This document shows positions 23,958-31,824 of a stretch of 64,000 nucleotides of DNA, piece by piece. Within the stretch, counting starts at the first letter, position 1, and each line of letters begins with the position of its first letter. This DNA is from CAMAVH01 sp964628235 (GTDB lineage: Bacteria > Pseudomonadota > Alphaproteobacteria > SMXQ01). The notes beneath the pieces are model-generated. The model worked only from the letters and a program-made list of their open reading frames with translations. It was not told the origin of the DNA and did no database searches. Location: positions 70,614 to 134,613 of the forward strand of contig CAZVLU010000002.1 of assembly GCA_964628235.1 (NCBI GenBank), given 5' to 3'. Made by a program: the position numbers and the translations under genes.

Positions 23958-24545
23958 ATGGCTATTTTGAAAATCGCCCGCATGGGCCATCCCGTCTTGC
24001 GCCGCCGCGCCGATCCGGTGCCCGTTCCCACCGCGCCGGAGATCCGCCGGCTGGTCGCCGACATGTTGGAGACCATGGACGACGCCCACGGCGTCGGCCT
24101 GGCAGCACCCCAAGTCCATGTCCCGCTGCGTCTGCTGGTGTTCAAGGTTCCGCCGGAGCGCTTGGGCGAGGGCGAGACCCTGCCGGCGGACTTCGCCGCC
24201 GAGCGTGACAAGCCGATGGTGCTGATCAATCCGCTGCTCGAAGCCTTGCCCGGTCCGTCGGGCCAGCCGGAGTTCGAATCGGGTTGGGAAGGCTGCCTGT
24301 CGGTGCCGGGGTTCCGCGGCGTCGTGCCGCGCGTCGCCAAGCTGCGCTACAAGGCCTGGGGGCTCGACGGCCAGCCCTTCGTCCGCGAGGCCTCGGGGTT
24401 CCATGCCCGCGTCGTGCAGCACGAATATGACCATCTCGACGGCATCCTCTATCCCCAGCGCATGAAAGATTTGTCGCTGCTGGGATTTGAGGAGGAGATG
24501 GCGCGTTATCCTCTCGGAACCGACAAAGAGACGGAGACGGCATGA
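23958..24545 (+). CDS. def: Peptide deformylase
   Basis: 195-residue metalloenzyme that removes the N-formyl group from nascent proteins. The three family motifs are intact: GVGLAAPQV (~44-52), EGCLS (~110-114, metal-ligand Cys) and HEYDH (~154-158, two His ligands and catalytic Glu). An ATG at 23937 lies upstream of the promoter -10 box and adds no conserved residues, so 23958 is chosen. There is no SD in front of it. Its stop overlaps the COQ9-family start (ATGA). No fmt gene follows, unlike the usual def-fmt pair. Confidence 0.95.
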   Translation: MAILKIARMGHPVLRRRADPVPVPTAPEIRRLVADMLETMDDAHGVGLAAPQVHVPLRLLVFKVPPERLGEGETLPADFAAERDKPMVLINPLLEALPGPSGQPEFESGWEGCLSVPGFRGVVPRVAKLRYKAWGLDGQPFVREASGFHARVVQHEYDHLDGILYPQRMKDLSLLGFEEEMARYPLGTDKETETA

Positions 24546-25240
24546 GCAGCATCGACACCGACCAAGACGCGCCGCAGCTCCCCGGCATCCGCGCCAAGCT
24601 GATCGAGGGCCTGCTGCGCAACGCGCCGTTCGACGGCTGGAGCCCGGCGGCGCTCGATGCCGCCGCCGCCAGCGCCGGCGTGACGCCGGAGATGGCCCAG
24701 GTCGCCTTTCCCGGCGGTTTGCCGCAGATCACCCTGGCGATCCACGACCAGATCGACGTCGAGATGCTCGAAAAATTGGCCGAGCGCGATGTCGCCGCCC
24801 TGAAAATCCGCGAGCGGGTGACTCTGGCGGTGCGCACGCGCCTGGAACTGGCGGCGCCGCACCGCGAGGCGTTCCGCGCGCTCGCCAGCTATCTCGCCTT
24901 TCCGCTCAACGCGCCGCTCGCCGCCAAGCTCATGTGGCGCACGGTCGACGCCCTATGGCGCGCCATCGGCGACAGCTCGACCGACTTCGCCTTCTATACC
25001 AAGCGAGCGACTCTGGCCGGCGTCTGGGGCGCGACGGTGATGGTCTGGCTGCAGGACCCGTCGGAGGATTTCGCCGACACTTGGGCCTTCCTTGACCGCC
25101 GGATCGAGAACGTCATGGCCATCGAAGCCTGCAAGGCGCGGGTGAAACAGGCGACCGGGCAGATGCCCGATCCCTTCGGCCTGTTCCGCCGCAAGCCGGG
25201 TCATCCTCGAGCGGGCAAGCCGCCTTACACGGGCGGCTAA
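24542..25240 (+). CDS. COQ9 family protein
   Basis: 232 residues, helical TetR-like fold of the COQ9 family: an N-terminal three-helix region (IRAKLIEGLLRNAPFDGWSPAALDAAA) and the conserved C-terminal domain (KLMWRTVDALWRAIGDSSTDFAFYTKRATLAGVW) that contains the COQ9 lipid-binding helices. COQ9 binds lipids and supports ubiquinone biosynthesis with COQ7; in Alphaproteobacteria its exact role is less studied. Translationally coupled to def by a 4-bp ATGA overlap. Confidence 0.88.
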   Translation: MSSIDTDQDAPQLPGIRAKLIEGLLRNAPFDGWSPAALDAAAASAGVTPEMAQVAFPGGLPQITLAIHDQIDVEMLEKLAERDVAALKIRERVTLAVRTRLELAAPHREAFRALASYLAFPLNAPLAAKLMWRTVDALWRAIGDSSTDFAFYTKRATLAGVWGATVMVWLQDPSEDFADTWAFLDRRIENVMAIEACKARVKQATGQMPDPFGLFRRKPGHPRAGKPPYTGG

Positions 25241-25582
25241 TGCGGCCCGCTTACGTCGGGAACTACCGGGCGCGGCTATCTTCCTATTGAACCGCTAGGG
25301 CTGGGGTTCGTTGCGAACCATGCAGCTCTTATACTATTCCCCTGAAGCGCCATCGCTGGCGCCCCTCGATCCAGAAAATTGGCATGCCGTTCGCATGGCA
25401 TCGCGCCGAGATGCCTACGCCAGCCGGGGGAATATCAGTCATGCAGAATCCGACGTGTGCCGCTGTAGACGGCATTTTCAATTTTGCCTAAATTCAGCCC
25501 AGTTTCCCGGCCAGTATCATCCTGCGAGCTGCGGCGTATTCCGCATCGAGTTCGGACGTCTTTCCCAAGGACTTAAGTAAGA
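25241..25582 (+). other. 342-bp leader region of the glucan synthase with nested inverted repeats
   Basis: No convincing gene; an 89-codon open frame at 25311-25580 lacks coding character. The region holds GGTTCG-TTG-CGAACC (25306-25320) and an outer dyad TATTCCCC (25335-25342) / GGGGAATA (25427-25434). Inside are GCGCCA-TCGC-TGGCGC (25347-25362) and two mutually exclusive pairings of GGCAT (25397-25401) with ATGCC at 25384-25388 or 25411-25415. This could be a structured 5' UTR. It matches no riboswitch class that I recognise, and no firm promoter is visible. Confidence 0.4.
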
Positions 25583-28231
25583 ATGCGCGCTTCCAGTCTC
25601 CTGACTGCGGCAGTGATCCTCGTCGTAAATGTCGGCATTTGGACGATGGTCAATCGTCCCGAGCAGCCGGCGCAGACCTTCGCCGGCCAAATCTCCGGCA
25701 TGTCCTTCAGCCCCTATCAGCGCGGCCAGGACGCCAACGACGACAAGCATCCGAGCGCGGCCGACATCGATCGCGACTTGAAGCTGCTCGCCGAGAACAA
25801 CGTGCAGTCGGTGCGCACCTACACCTCGCTCGACGGCATCGAGCGTACCGCCAGCCTCGCGCGCGAACACGGCCTGAAGGTGATGGCCGGCGCCTGGCTC
25901 GGCTCGAAAGACGACGTCAACAAGGCCGAAGTCGAAAGCCTGGTGCGCGAAGTGCGCGCCAACCGCAACATCGACCGCGTCATCGTCGGCAACGAAGCGA
26001 TTCTGCGCGGCGAATGGACCGTGCCGCAGATCATCGAAGAGATTCGCAAGGTGCGCAAACAGGTGCGCCGGCCGATCTCGACCGCCGAGCCCTGGCACGT
26101 CTGGCACGACAATCCCGAACTGGTGAAGGAAGTCGACTTCCTCGCCGTGCAATTGCTGCCCTATTGGGAAGGCGTGCCGGTCGATCAGGCCGTACGCTAT
26201 GTGCTCAAGCGCTATTACGATTTGAAGATCGCCTATCCGGGCAAGAAGATCATCCTGTCGGAAGTGGGCTGGCCGAGCGAAGGCAAGACGCGCCAGGGCG
26301 CCGAAGCCAGCATCGTCAACCAGGCGCGCTTCACCCGCGAATTCCTCGCCGCGGCGAAGGAGCACGGCATCGAATACTTCATGATGGAAGCCTTCGACCA
26401 GCCGTGGAAGATGTCGTTCGAAGGCACCGCCGGCGGCTATTGGGGCATCTACGACGTCGACCGCAATCCGAAGTTCTCGCTGACCGGCCCGGTCGAGGAG
26501 CAGCCGTTCTGGCCCTGGCTCGCCGCCGTCTCGAGCATCCTCGGCCTGATCGCCATGATGGCCTTCCTGCCGCGCTACGACCATGTCGGCCTCGCCGGCC
26601 GCGCCATCTTCTCGGTGGTGCTGCAGGCGGTCGCCTCGGGCTCGGTGTGGATGGCCGTCGCCATCTTCTATCAATACCTGACGCCGCTGCAGGCGACGGT
26701 GCTCGGCATCCTCACGGCCTGCCAGATCATCCTCGGCATCACCATCATCTCCGAGACCTTCCAGTTCATCGAACTGCTGTGGGCGCGGCTGCGCCGCAAG
26801 ATCGCGCCAGCCGCCGAGTCAGCCGCTCTGCCGGCGAGCACGCGCCGCCCCAAGGTGTCGCTGCATCTGCCGATCCATAACGAGCCGCCGCATATGGTCA
26901 TGCGCACGCTCGACAGCCTGGCCAAGCTCGATTACCCCGACTTCGAGGTGATCGTGATCGACAACAATACGAAGAACCCCGACGTGTGGAAGCCGGTCGA
27001 AGCCTATTGCGCTGGCCTCGGCGCCAACTTCAAGTTCTTCCACCTCGATCCCTGGCCGGGCTTCAAGGCCGGCGCGCTCAACTTCGCGCTGACCCAGACC
27101 GATCCGGCTGCCGAAGTCGTCGGCGTCATCGACAGCGATTACATCGTGCGCGCCGACTGGCTGAAAAGCCTGGTGCCGTACTTCGCCAACCCGAAGGTGG
27201 GCTGGGTGCAGGCGCCGCAGGATCACCGCGAGTGGCAGGATCATCCCTTCAAGGCGATGATCAACTGGGAATATGCCGGCTTCTTCCATATCGGCATGGT
27301 CCATCGCAACGAGCGCAACGCCATCATTCAGCACGGCACCATGACCCTGATCCGCAAGCAGGCCATGGAAAGCGTCGGCAACTGGGGCGAGTGGTCGATC
27401 TGCGAAGACGCCGAGCTCGGCCTGCGCATGTTGGAGCATGGCTACGAGGCGCTCTACACGACGGAGACCTTCGGCCAGGGCCTGACGCCCGACGATTTCG
27501 CCGGCTACAAGAAGCAGCGCTTCCGCTGGGTGTTCGGCGCGGTGCAGATCATCCGCCATCACGCGCGTCAGTTGTTCTTGCCGAACTTCATGCAGAAGGA
27601 CGGCTCGAGCCTGACCTTTGCTCAAAGGTATCACTTCATCGCCGGCTGGCTGCCCTGGTTCGCCGACCTGATGCACCTGTTCTTCACGGTCGGCGCGCTG
27701 TTCTGGACGATCGGCGTCATCGCCTTCCCCAAATACATCGAGTTTCCGCTCGCCATCTTCATGGTGCCGGCGCTCAGCGTCATGGCGATGAAGTTCATGT
27801 CCTCGCTGTGGCTCTACCAGATCAAGGTGCCTTGCACGGTGGGCCAGCGCTTGGGCGCGGCGCTCGCCGCCATGTCGCTCGGCTACACCGTGGCGCGCGG
27901 CATCCTGTCGGGCCTGTTCTTCACCTCGACGCCGTTCATGCGCACGCCGAAGTGCGAGAATCGTCCGGCGCTGATCGGCGGCTTGATGATGGCGTGGCAG
28001 GAGGGCTTGCTGTTCATCGGCGCGCTCGTCGCCGCGTCGGCCACGGCCATCGCCTACGGCCGTTGGAATACCGAAGCCAATCTCTGGATATTCATGCTGC
28101 TGATCCAGACGATCCCCTACGCCTCGGCCGTGGCGATTTCGCTGATTGCCGCCATGCCGGCGCGCAAACGCGCAGCGTCGGTCGCTCCGGCGACAGTCCC
28201 GCAAAACGACAGCGCGACGGTTCAGGCGTAA
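25583..28231 (+). CDS. Bifunctional GH17-GT2 membrane beta-glucan synthase (NdvB-like)
   Basis: 882 residues. N-terminal signal anchor (SLLTAAVILVVNVGIWTMV), then a GH17-like TIM barrel (residues ~35-300) with the acid/base region VIVGNEAIL and nucleophile region ILSEVGWPSEG. Then membrane helices, and a processive GT2 domain from ~420: VSLHLPIHNEPP, DSDYIVRADW (DxD), WSICEDAELGLRM (ED) and KKQRFRWVFG (QxxRW-like), followed by further helices. The architecture resembles rhizobial and Pseudomonas beta-1,3-glucan synthases/transglycosylases that make periplasmic or cyclic glucans. Preceded by an unusual leader and followed by a strong terminator. Confidence 0.9.
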   Translation: MRASSLLTAAVILVVNVGIWTMVNRPEQPAQTFAGQISGMSFSPYQRGQDANDDKHPSAADIDRDLKLLAENNVQSVRTYTSLDGIERTASLAREHGLKVMAGAWLGSKDDVNKAEVESLVREVRANRNIDRVIVGNEAILRGEWTVPQIIEEIRKVRKQVRRPISTAEPWHVWHDNPELVKEVDFLAVQLLPYWEGVPVDQAVRYVLKRYYDLKIAYPGKKIILSEVGWPSEGKTRQGAEASIVNQARFTREFLAAAKEHGIEYFMMEAFDQPWKMSFEGTAGGYWGIYDVDRNPKFSLTGPVEEQPFWPWLAAVSSILGLIAMMAFLPRYDHVGLAGRAIFSVVLQAVASGSVWMAVAIFYQYLTPLQATVLGILTACQIILGITIISETFQFIELLWARLRRKIAPAAESAALPASTRRPKVSLHLPIHNEPPHMVMRTLDSLAKLDYPDFEVIVIDNNTKNPDVWKPVEAYCAGLGANFKFFHLDPWPGFKAGALNFALTQTDPAAEVVGVIDSDYIVRADWLKSLVPYFANPKVGWVQAPQDHREWQDHPFKAMINWEYAGFFHIGMVHRNERNAIIQHGTMTLIRKQAMESVGNWGEWSICEDAELGLRMLEHGYEALYTTETFGQGLTPDDFAGYKKQRFRWVFGAVQIIRHHARQLFLPNFMQKDGSSLTFAQRYHFIAGWLPWFADLMHLFFTVGALFWTIGVIAFPKYIEFPLAIFMVPALSVMAMKFMSSLWLYQIKVPCTVGQRLGAALAAMSLGYTVARGILSGLFFTSTPFMRTPKCENRPALIGGLMMAWQEGLLFIGALVAASATAIAYGRWNTEANLWIFMLLIQTIPYASAVAISLIAAMPARKRAASVAPATVPQNDSATVQA

Positions 28232-28249
28232 GCCTCGCCGCAGAGACGA

Positions 28250-28283
28250 AAAAAGGCGCGGAGAGCGATCTCCGCGCCTTTTT
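28250..28283 (+). terminator. Intrinsic terminator of the glucan synthase gene
   Basis: AAAAAGGCGCGGAGA-GCGA-TCTCCGCGCCTTTTT, a perfect 15-bp stem with the T run as part of the right arm. Confidence 0.93.
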
Positions 28284-28298
28284 GATTCTCTACTTATT

Positions 28299-28402
28299 CC
28301 CTCCCCCCTTGTGGGGGAGGGGTAGGGTGGGGGGCAGTGCGGCGGAGAGAGCCACCCCCACCCGGCGCTGCCGCGCCGACCTCCCCCGTCGAGGGGGAGG
28401 TT
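28299..28402. repeat. Dispersed C-rich palindromic repeat, copy B
   Basis: Near-identical to 15840-15947, including the central CACCCCCACCCGGCGCTG and the terminal CCTCCCCC-GTCGA-GGGGGAGG hairpin. It lies between the convergent glucan synthase and purK genes. Confidence 0.88.
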
Positions 28403-28414
28403 ATGTTTGCCGCG

Positions 28415-29530
28415 TCAGCTCTGCTGATCTTTGCGCGGATACAGCCTGTTCACGTGGCCCATTTTGCGGCCGGGGCGCGGTTCGTTTTTGCCGTAGAGAT
28501 GCAGCCTGGCGCCGGGCTCGGCGAGGATGTCTTTCCAGCGCAGCACTTCGTCGCCCAGCAGGTTCTTCATCACCGCGTCGGCATGGCGCGTCGTGGCGCC
28601 CAGCGGCAGGCCGCAGACGGCGCGCACGAACTGCTCGAACTGCGAGGTGACGCAGGCATCCATCGTCCAATGGCCGGAATTGTGCGGGCGCGGGGCCAAC
28701 TCATTGATGAGAATGCCGCCCTCGCGCGTGACGAACATCTCGACCGCGAGCAGGCCGACGAGATCGAGCTGTTCGGCGATGTGCCGCGCCGTGCCGATCG
28801 CCTTGTCGGCCAAATCCCGTGGGATCGCCGCCGGCGCGATGGTGGTGTCGAGCACATGATGGACATGGCGGTTCTCGACCGGATCGTAGGCGGCCCAACT
28901 GCCGTCCGGGGCGCGCGCGACGATCACCGAAATCTCGCGCTCGAAATCGACGAAGCCTTCGAGCACGCCTTCGGGGCTTGGCATATTGGCGGCGCCCATC
29001 GCCTTCCAGGCGGCCGCCGGCTTCATGCTGCCGTCGATCATCACTTGGCCCTTGCCGTCATAGCCGAGGCGGGCGGTTTTCAGCACGGCCGGGCGGCCGA
29101 GGTCGCGCAGCGCTTGCGTCAGGTCCTGCACGCTGGTGACGCGGCGGTAGGGCGCGGTCGGCGCGCCGATGGAATTGAGGAAGTCCTTTTCGCGCAGGCG
29201 GTCTTGCGCGATGGCGAGGCAGCGCGGGCCGGGCCGCACGATGACATGGCGCGCCAAGGTGGCCGCCGTGATCTCGGGGATGTTCTCGAACTCGAAGGTG
29301 ACGACGGCGACGTCCTTGGCGAAGACGGCGAGCGCCGCTTCGTCGGTGTAAGACGCGACGGTGGTCTTGGCGGCGACCTGCGAAGCCGGGCTGTTCGGCT
29401 CGTCGGTATAGATATGGCAGGGATAGCCGAGGCGGGCCGCCGCCAGGGCCGTCATGCGACCGAGCTGGCCGCCGCCGAGGATGCCGATGGTGGCCCCAGG
29501 AGAGAGCGGGGCGGACGAGGATGCGGTCAT
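28415..29530 (-). CDS. purK: N5-carboxyaminoimidazole ribonucleotide synthase
   Basis: 371-residue ATP-grasp enzyme that carboxylates AIR to N5-CAIR in de novo purine synthesis. Seen: TIGILGGGQLGRMTALAAARLGY at the N-terminus, VTFEFENIP, the ATP-grasp lysine region PAVLKTARLGYDGKGQ, VEMFVTREGGILINELAPRPHNSGHWT, and LPLGAT near the end. Follows purE by 16 bases in the same operon; length is normal. Confidence 0.96.
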   Translation of the reverse strand: MTASSSAPLSPGATIGILGGGQLGRMTALAAARLGYPCHIYTDEPNSPASQVAAKTTVASYTDEAALAVFAKDVAVVTFEFENIPEITAATLARHVIVRPGPRCLAIAQDRLREKDFLNSIGAPTAPYRRVTSVQDLTQALRDLGRPAVLKTARLGYDGKGQVMIDGSMKPAAAWKAMGAANMPSPEGVLEGFVDFEREISVIVARAPDGSWAAYDPVENRHVHHVLDTTIAPAAIPRDLADKAIGTARHIAEQLDLVGLLAVEMFVTREGGILINELAPRPHNSGHWTMDACVTSQFEQFVRAVCGLPLGATTRHADAVMKNLLGDEVLRWKDILAEPGARLHLYGKNEPRPGRKMGHVNRLYPRKDQQS

Positions 29531-29546
29531 GATGGAGGGATACGGA

Positions 29547-30086
29547 CTAGCGTTTGCGCTTGGCGGGTGATTTGCGGGCCTTAGCCTTGGATGGGGCCTG
29601 ATCGACCGGCGATTCGTCGACCGCGGCGGTCTGCTTGGCGCGCCAGGCGTCGAGCCGCTGGGCCAGCTTGGGATCGGTCAGCGCCAAGATGCTGGCGGCG
29701 AACAGGCCGGCGTTGATCGCCCCGGCGCGGCCGATGGCCAGCGTGCCGACGGGGATGCCGCCCGGCATCTGGACGATGGAGAGCAGGCTGTCCATTCCTT
29801 TCAAAGAATGGCTTTCGACCGGCACGCCGAGCACCGGCAGGGGGGTCATGGCGGCGGTCATGCCCGGCAGATGGGCGGCGCCGCCGGCCCCGGCGATGAT
29901 GACCTGCAGGCCGCGGCTGCGCGCCGTGCCGGCATAGTCGTACAGCCGCTTGGGCGTGCGGTGGGCCGAGACGACCTTGGTTTCATGCGGGACGCCGAGG
30001 GCGTCGAGGGTTTCGGCGGCGTGGCGCATCGTCTCCCAGTCGGAGCGGCTGCCCATGATGATGCCGACGAGCGCTTTACGTGCCAT
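29547..30086 (-). CDS. purE: N5-CAIR mutase
   Basis: 179 residues. Class I PurE converts N5-CAIR to CAIR. Conserved GIIMGSRSDW, the loop VVSAHRTPKRLYDYA with the catalytic His, IAGAGGAAHLPGM, and GTLAIGRAGAINAGLFA are all present. The core ends at about residue 155; the last ~20 residues are a Lys/Arg/Ala-rich tail (KAKARKSPAKRKR) not usual in PurE. First gene of the purEK operon. Confidence 0.96.
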   Translation of the reverse strand: MARKALVGIIMGSRSDWETMRHAAETLDALGVPHETKVVSAHRTPKRLYDYAGTARSRGLQVIIAGAGGAAHLPGMTAAMTPLPVLGVPVESHSLKGMDSLLSIVQMPGGIPVGTLAIGRAGAINAGLFAASILALTDPKLAQRLDAWRAKQTAAVDESPVDQAPSKAKARKSPAKRKR

Positions 30087-30467
30087 GGAGGCGCCTGTGG
30101 GGACGGCCGAAACCGGGGCCCCTGAAAGGGTGACGGCGGCCGCTAAGGGCGGGCCGCCGGGAAGGCCGCATTATAGGAATCGGCCAGCCCAGCGCAATGG
30201 GCCAGGAGCCCGGCGGAACCTTGTAAAAAAGCCGTCTTTTCCATCCCTGGTCCATCCATGGCCGGCGCGTGGGGAGCGCTCGGTGCGCGCTCGGTCATTG
30301 ACGGAGATCAAGGCGCCGGGCTGGGAACCTGGCAAGGTTTTCTGGTAAACTGCGTGCTACGCGACAGTCGTTAAGATTTATTAAGCGAGACTCGGTCATA
30401 GTCCGACCGATGTCAGTCAGGGGTGGCTCCAGAGCGGCAAGCGATGGGGCTTTGTGAAGCGGGCGAA
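30087..30467. other. Divergent intergenic region purE / GGDEF gene
   Basis: 381 bp without a convincing gene. It contains the purE promoter (30170-30197) and, nearer the GGDEF gene, the dyad TTAA-N6-TTAA (30371-30384), close to but one base shorter than a CtrA site. No other structure stands out. Confidence 0.6.
30170..30197 (-). promoter_or_regulatory. Putative sigma70 promoter of purEK
   Basis: On the minus strand, TTGCGC (30197-30192), 16-bp spacer, consensus TATAAT (30175-30170). Predicted leader of about 77 nt to the purE ATG. Confidence 0.6.
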
Positions 30468-31193
30468 ATGAAGATCGGCGAGTCAAAACCGGTGACGCGG
30501 ACCGCGTCCGTGGCCAAACGCGCCGCGACTGGCGAGAGCGGTGCGGCCGCGCCGGCGATGCGCGCGGGCGATGCGATCTCCATCATGGGCATCCCCGAGT
30601 CGGAACTGACGCCCAAGGTGCGCTCTGCCATCATGAGCCTGCTGCAGGAAGTCGATCGCCTGCGCCAGGACGTCGAAGACGGCAAGAAACGCGTCGCCTT
30701 CCTTGAAAAGCTCGCCGACCAGGACACCCTTGTGCCGATCGCCAACCGCCGCGCCTTCGTGCGCGAGCTGTCGCGCATGATCGCCTTCGCCGAACGCTAC
30801 GGCACGCCGTCGAGCGTGCTTTATTTCGACATCAACGGCCTCAAGATCATCAACGACAATCTCGGCCATGCGGCGGGCGACGCGGCGATTCGCCATGTCG
30901 CCGCCGTGCTGACCGGCAATATTCGCGAATCCGACACCGTCGGCCGTCTCGGCGGCGACGAATTCGGCGTGCTGCTCGCCAACGCGCCGCAAGCGGCCGC
31001 TCTCGAAAAAGCGGCGGCGCTCGCCGGCAAGATCGAGGCGGTGCCGTTCGAATGGGACGGCAAGCACATCCCGCTGCGCGTCGCGCATGGCGCGCACAGC
31101 TTCACCGGCGGCGAAGACGCCGCCAAGGCGCTCGCCGAAGCCGACAAGGCGATGTACGAGCGCAAGCAGGCCGAGAAAAAAGACGCCGAGTAG
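30468..31193 (+). CDS. Diguanylate cyclase (GGDEF domain)
   Basis: 241 residues. A low-complexity N-terminus is followed by a coiled coil (IMSLLQEVDRLRQDVEDGKKRVAFLEKL, ~60-87 in two heptad runs) and one GGDEF domain (DTLVPIANRRAFVRELSRMI ... GRLGGDEFGVLL, motif at ~161-165). An I-site RESD lies five residues before GGDEF, so product feedback is expected. The intact active site suggests synthesis of c-di-GMP from GTP. No membrane or sensory domain is visible. The start at 30468 is the best guess; the SD is poor, and ATGs at 30423 and 30444 are alternatives. Confidence 0.87.
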   Translation: MKIGESKPVTRTASVAKRAATGESGAAAPAMRAGDAISIMGIPESELTPKVRSAIMSLLQEVDRLRQDVEDGKKRVAFLEKLADQDTLVPIANRRAFVRELSRMIAFAERYGTPSSVLYFDINGLKIINDNLGHAAGDAAIRHVAAVLTGNIRESDTVGRLGGDEFGVLLANAPQAAALEKAAALAGKIEAVPFEWDGKHIPLRVAHGAHSFTGGEDAAKALAEADKAMYERKQAEKKDAE

Positions 31194-31278
31194 GCGTCTT
31201 TGGCGCTTGAGCGCTATCAAGATCGATACTCTGGCCAAGCCCGAGTATGGCGATTATCAATAGCAAGCATTTCCAATT

Positions 31279-31393
31279 CGTCATGCCCGCACGTCGTGCG
31301 TCAGCACGCATCCGCATGACTTGCGGGCATCCACGCCTTTTTTATTGCCGCATCGTCAGGCGTGGATGCCCGGGGCAAGCCCGGGCATGACGG
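31279..31393. repeat. REP-type palindrome, copy 2
   Basis: Same family as 11949-12039: CGTCATGCCCGCA on the left, GGCGTGGATGCCCGGG...CCCGGGCATGACG on the right. The left arm is split by an extra ~30-bp segment with its own small dyad (CGTGCG-TCAG-CACGCA). Lies between convergent genes. Confidence 0.8.
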
Positions 31394-31440
31394 AATTTTG
31401 AATGATGTTTTATGCTAAGCGATGTCGCCCCAGAGGGGCG

Positions 31441-31653
31441 CTAAGCGATGATATCCGGCAACAGCTCGCTTTCGAGCTTCTGAATCATGTCGCGCAGCAC
31501 CAGCTTGCGCTTTTTCAGCCGCTGCACGCGCAATTGGTCGAACGGCGCTTGATCGACGACGCGGGCGATCACATCGTCGAGGTCGCGATGTTCTGCCCGA
31601 AGATCTTCGAGCCGTTTGCGCAGATCGTCGCGGTCGCCGGGTGCCATGTTCAT
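31441..31653 (-). CDS. DUF465 (YdcH-like) small coiled-coil protein
   Basis: 70 residues, almost entirely helical and charged. The pattern LEDLRAEHRDLDDVIARV...PFDQLRVQRLKKRKLVLRDMIQKLESELLPDIIA is the DUF465/YdcH signature (H-x2-L-D near the start, LKKxKLxLKDxI in the second helix). Function is unknown. A second, shorter family member lies at 33705-33878. The ATG at 31647 is a possible alternative start. Confidence 0.88.
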   Translation of the reverse strand: MNMAPGDRDDLRKRLEDLRAEHRDLDDVIARVVDQAPFDQLRVQRLKKRKLVLRDMIQKLESELLPDIIA

Positions 31654-31824
31654 CGCGGTCGATCTTAGCAGAGGTCGGCGGCATTTTCGAGACTGCGTTC
31701 CCAGCCGCCCTGCGCGCTGCGGCCCCAGCGTGAGCGGGTGGGCGACAGGGGCGTGAGCCGGTGGACTGGAGAGGCGTGATCGGCCATGCTAGGGGCCGGT
31801 CTCGTCTCGTTGTTGGTTTTCTCC

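Noticed and set aside
25311..25580. 89-codon open frame in the glucan synthase leader
   Set aside because: No SD, no homology that I recognise, and it overlaps the nested inverted repeats; treated as noncoding.
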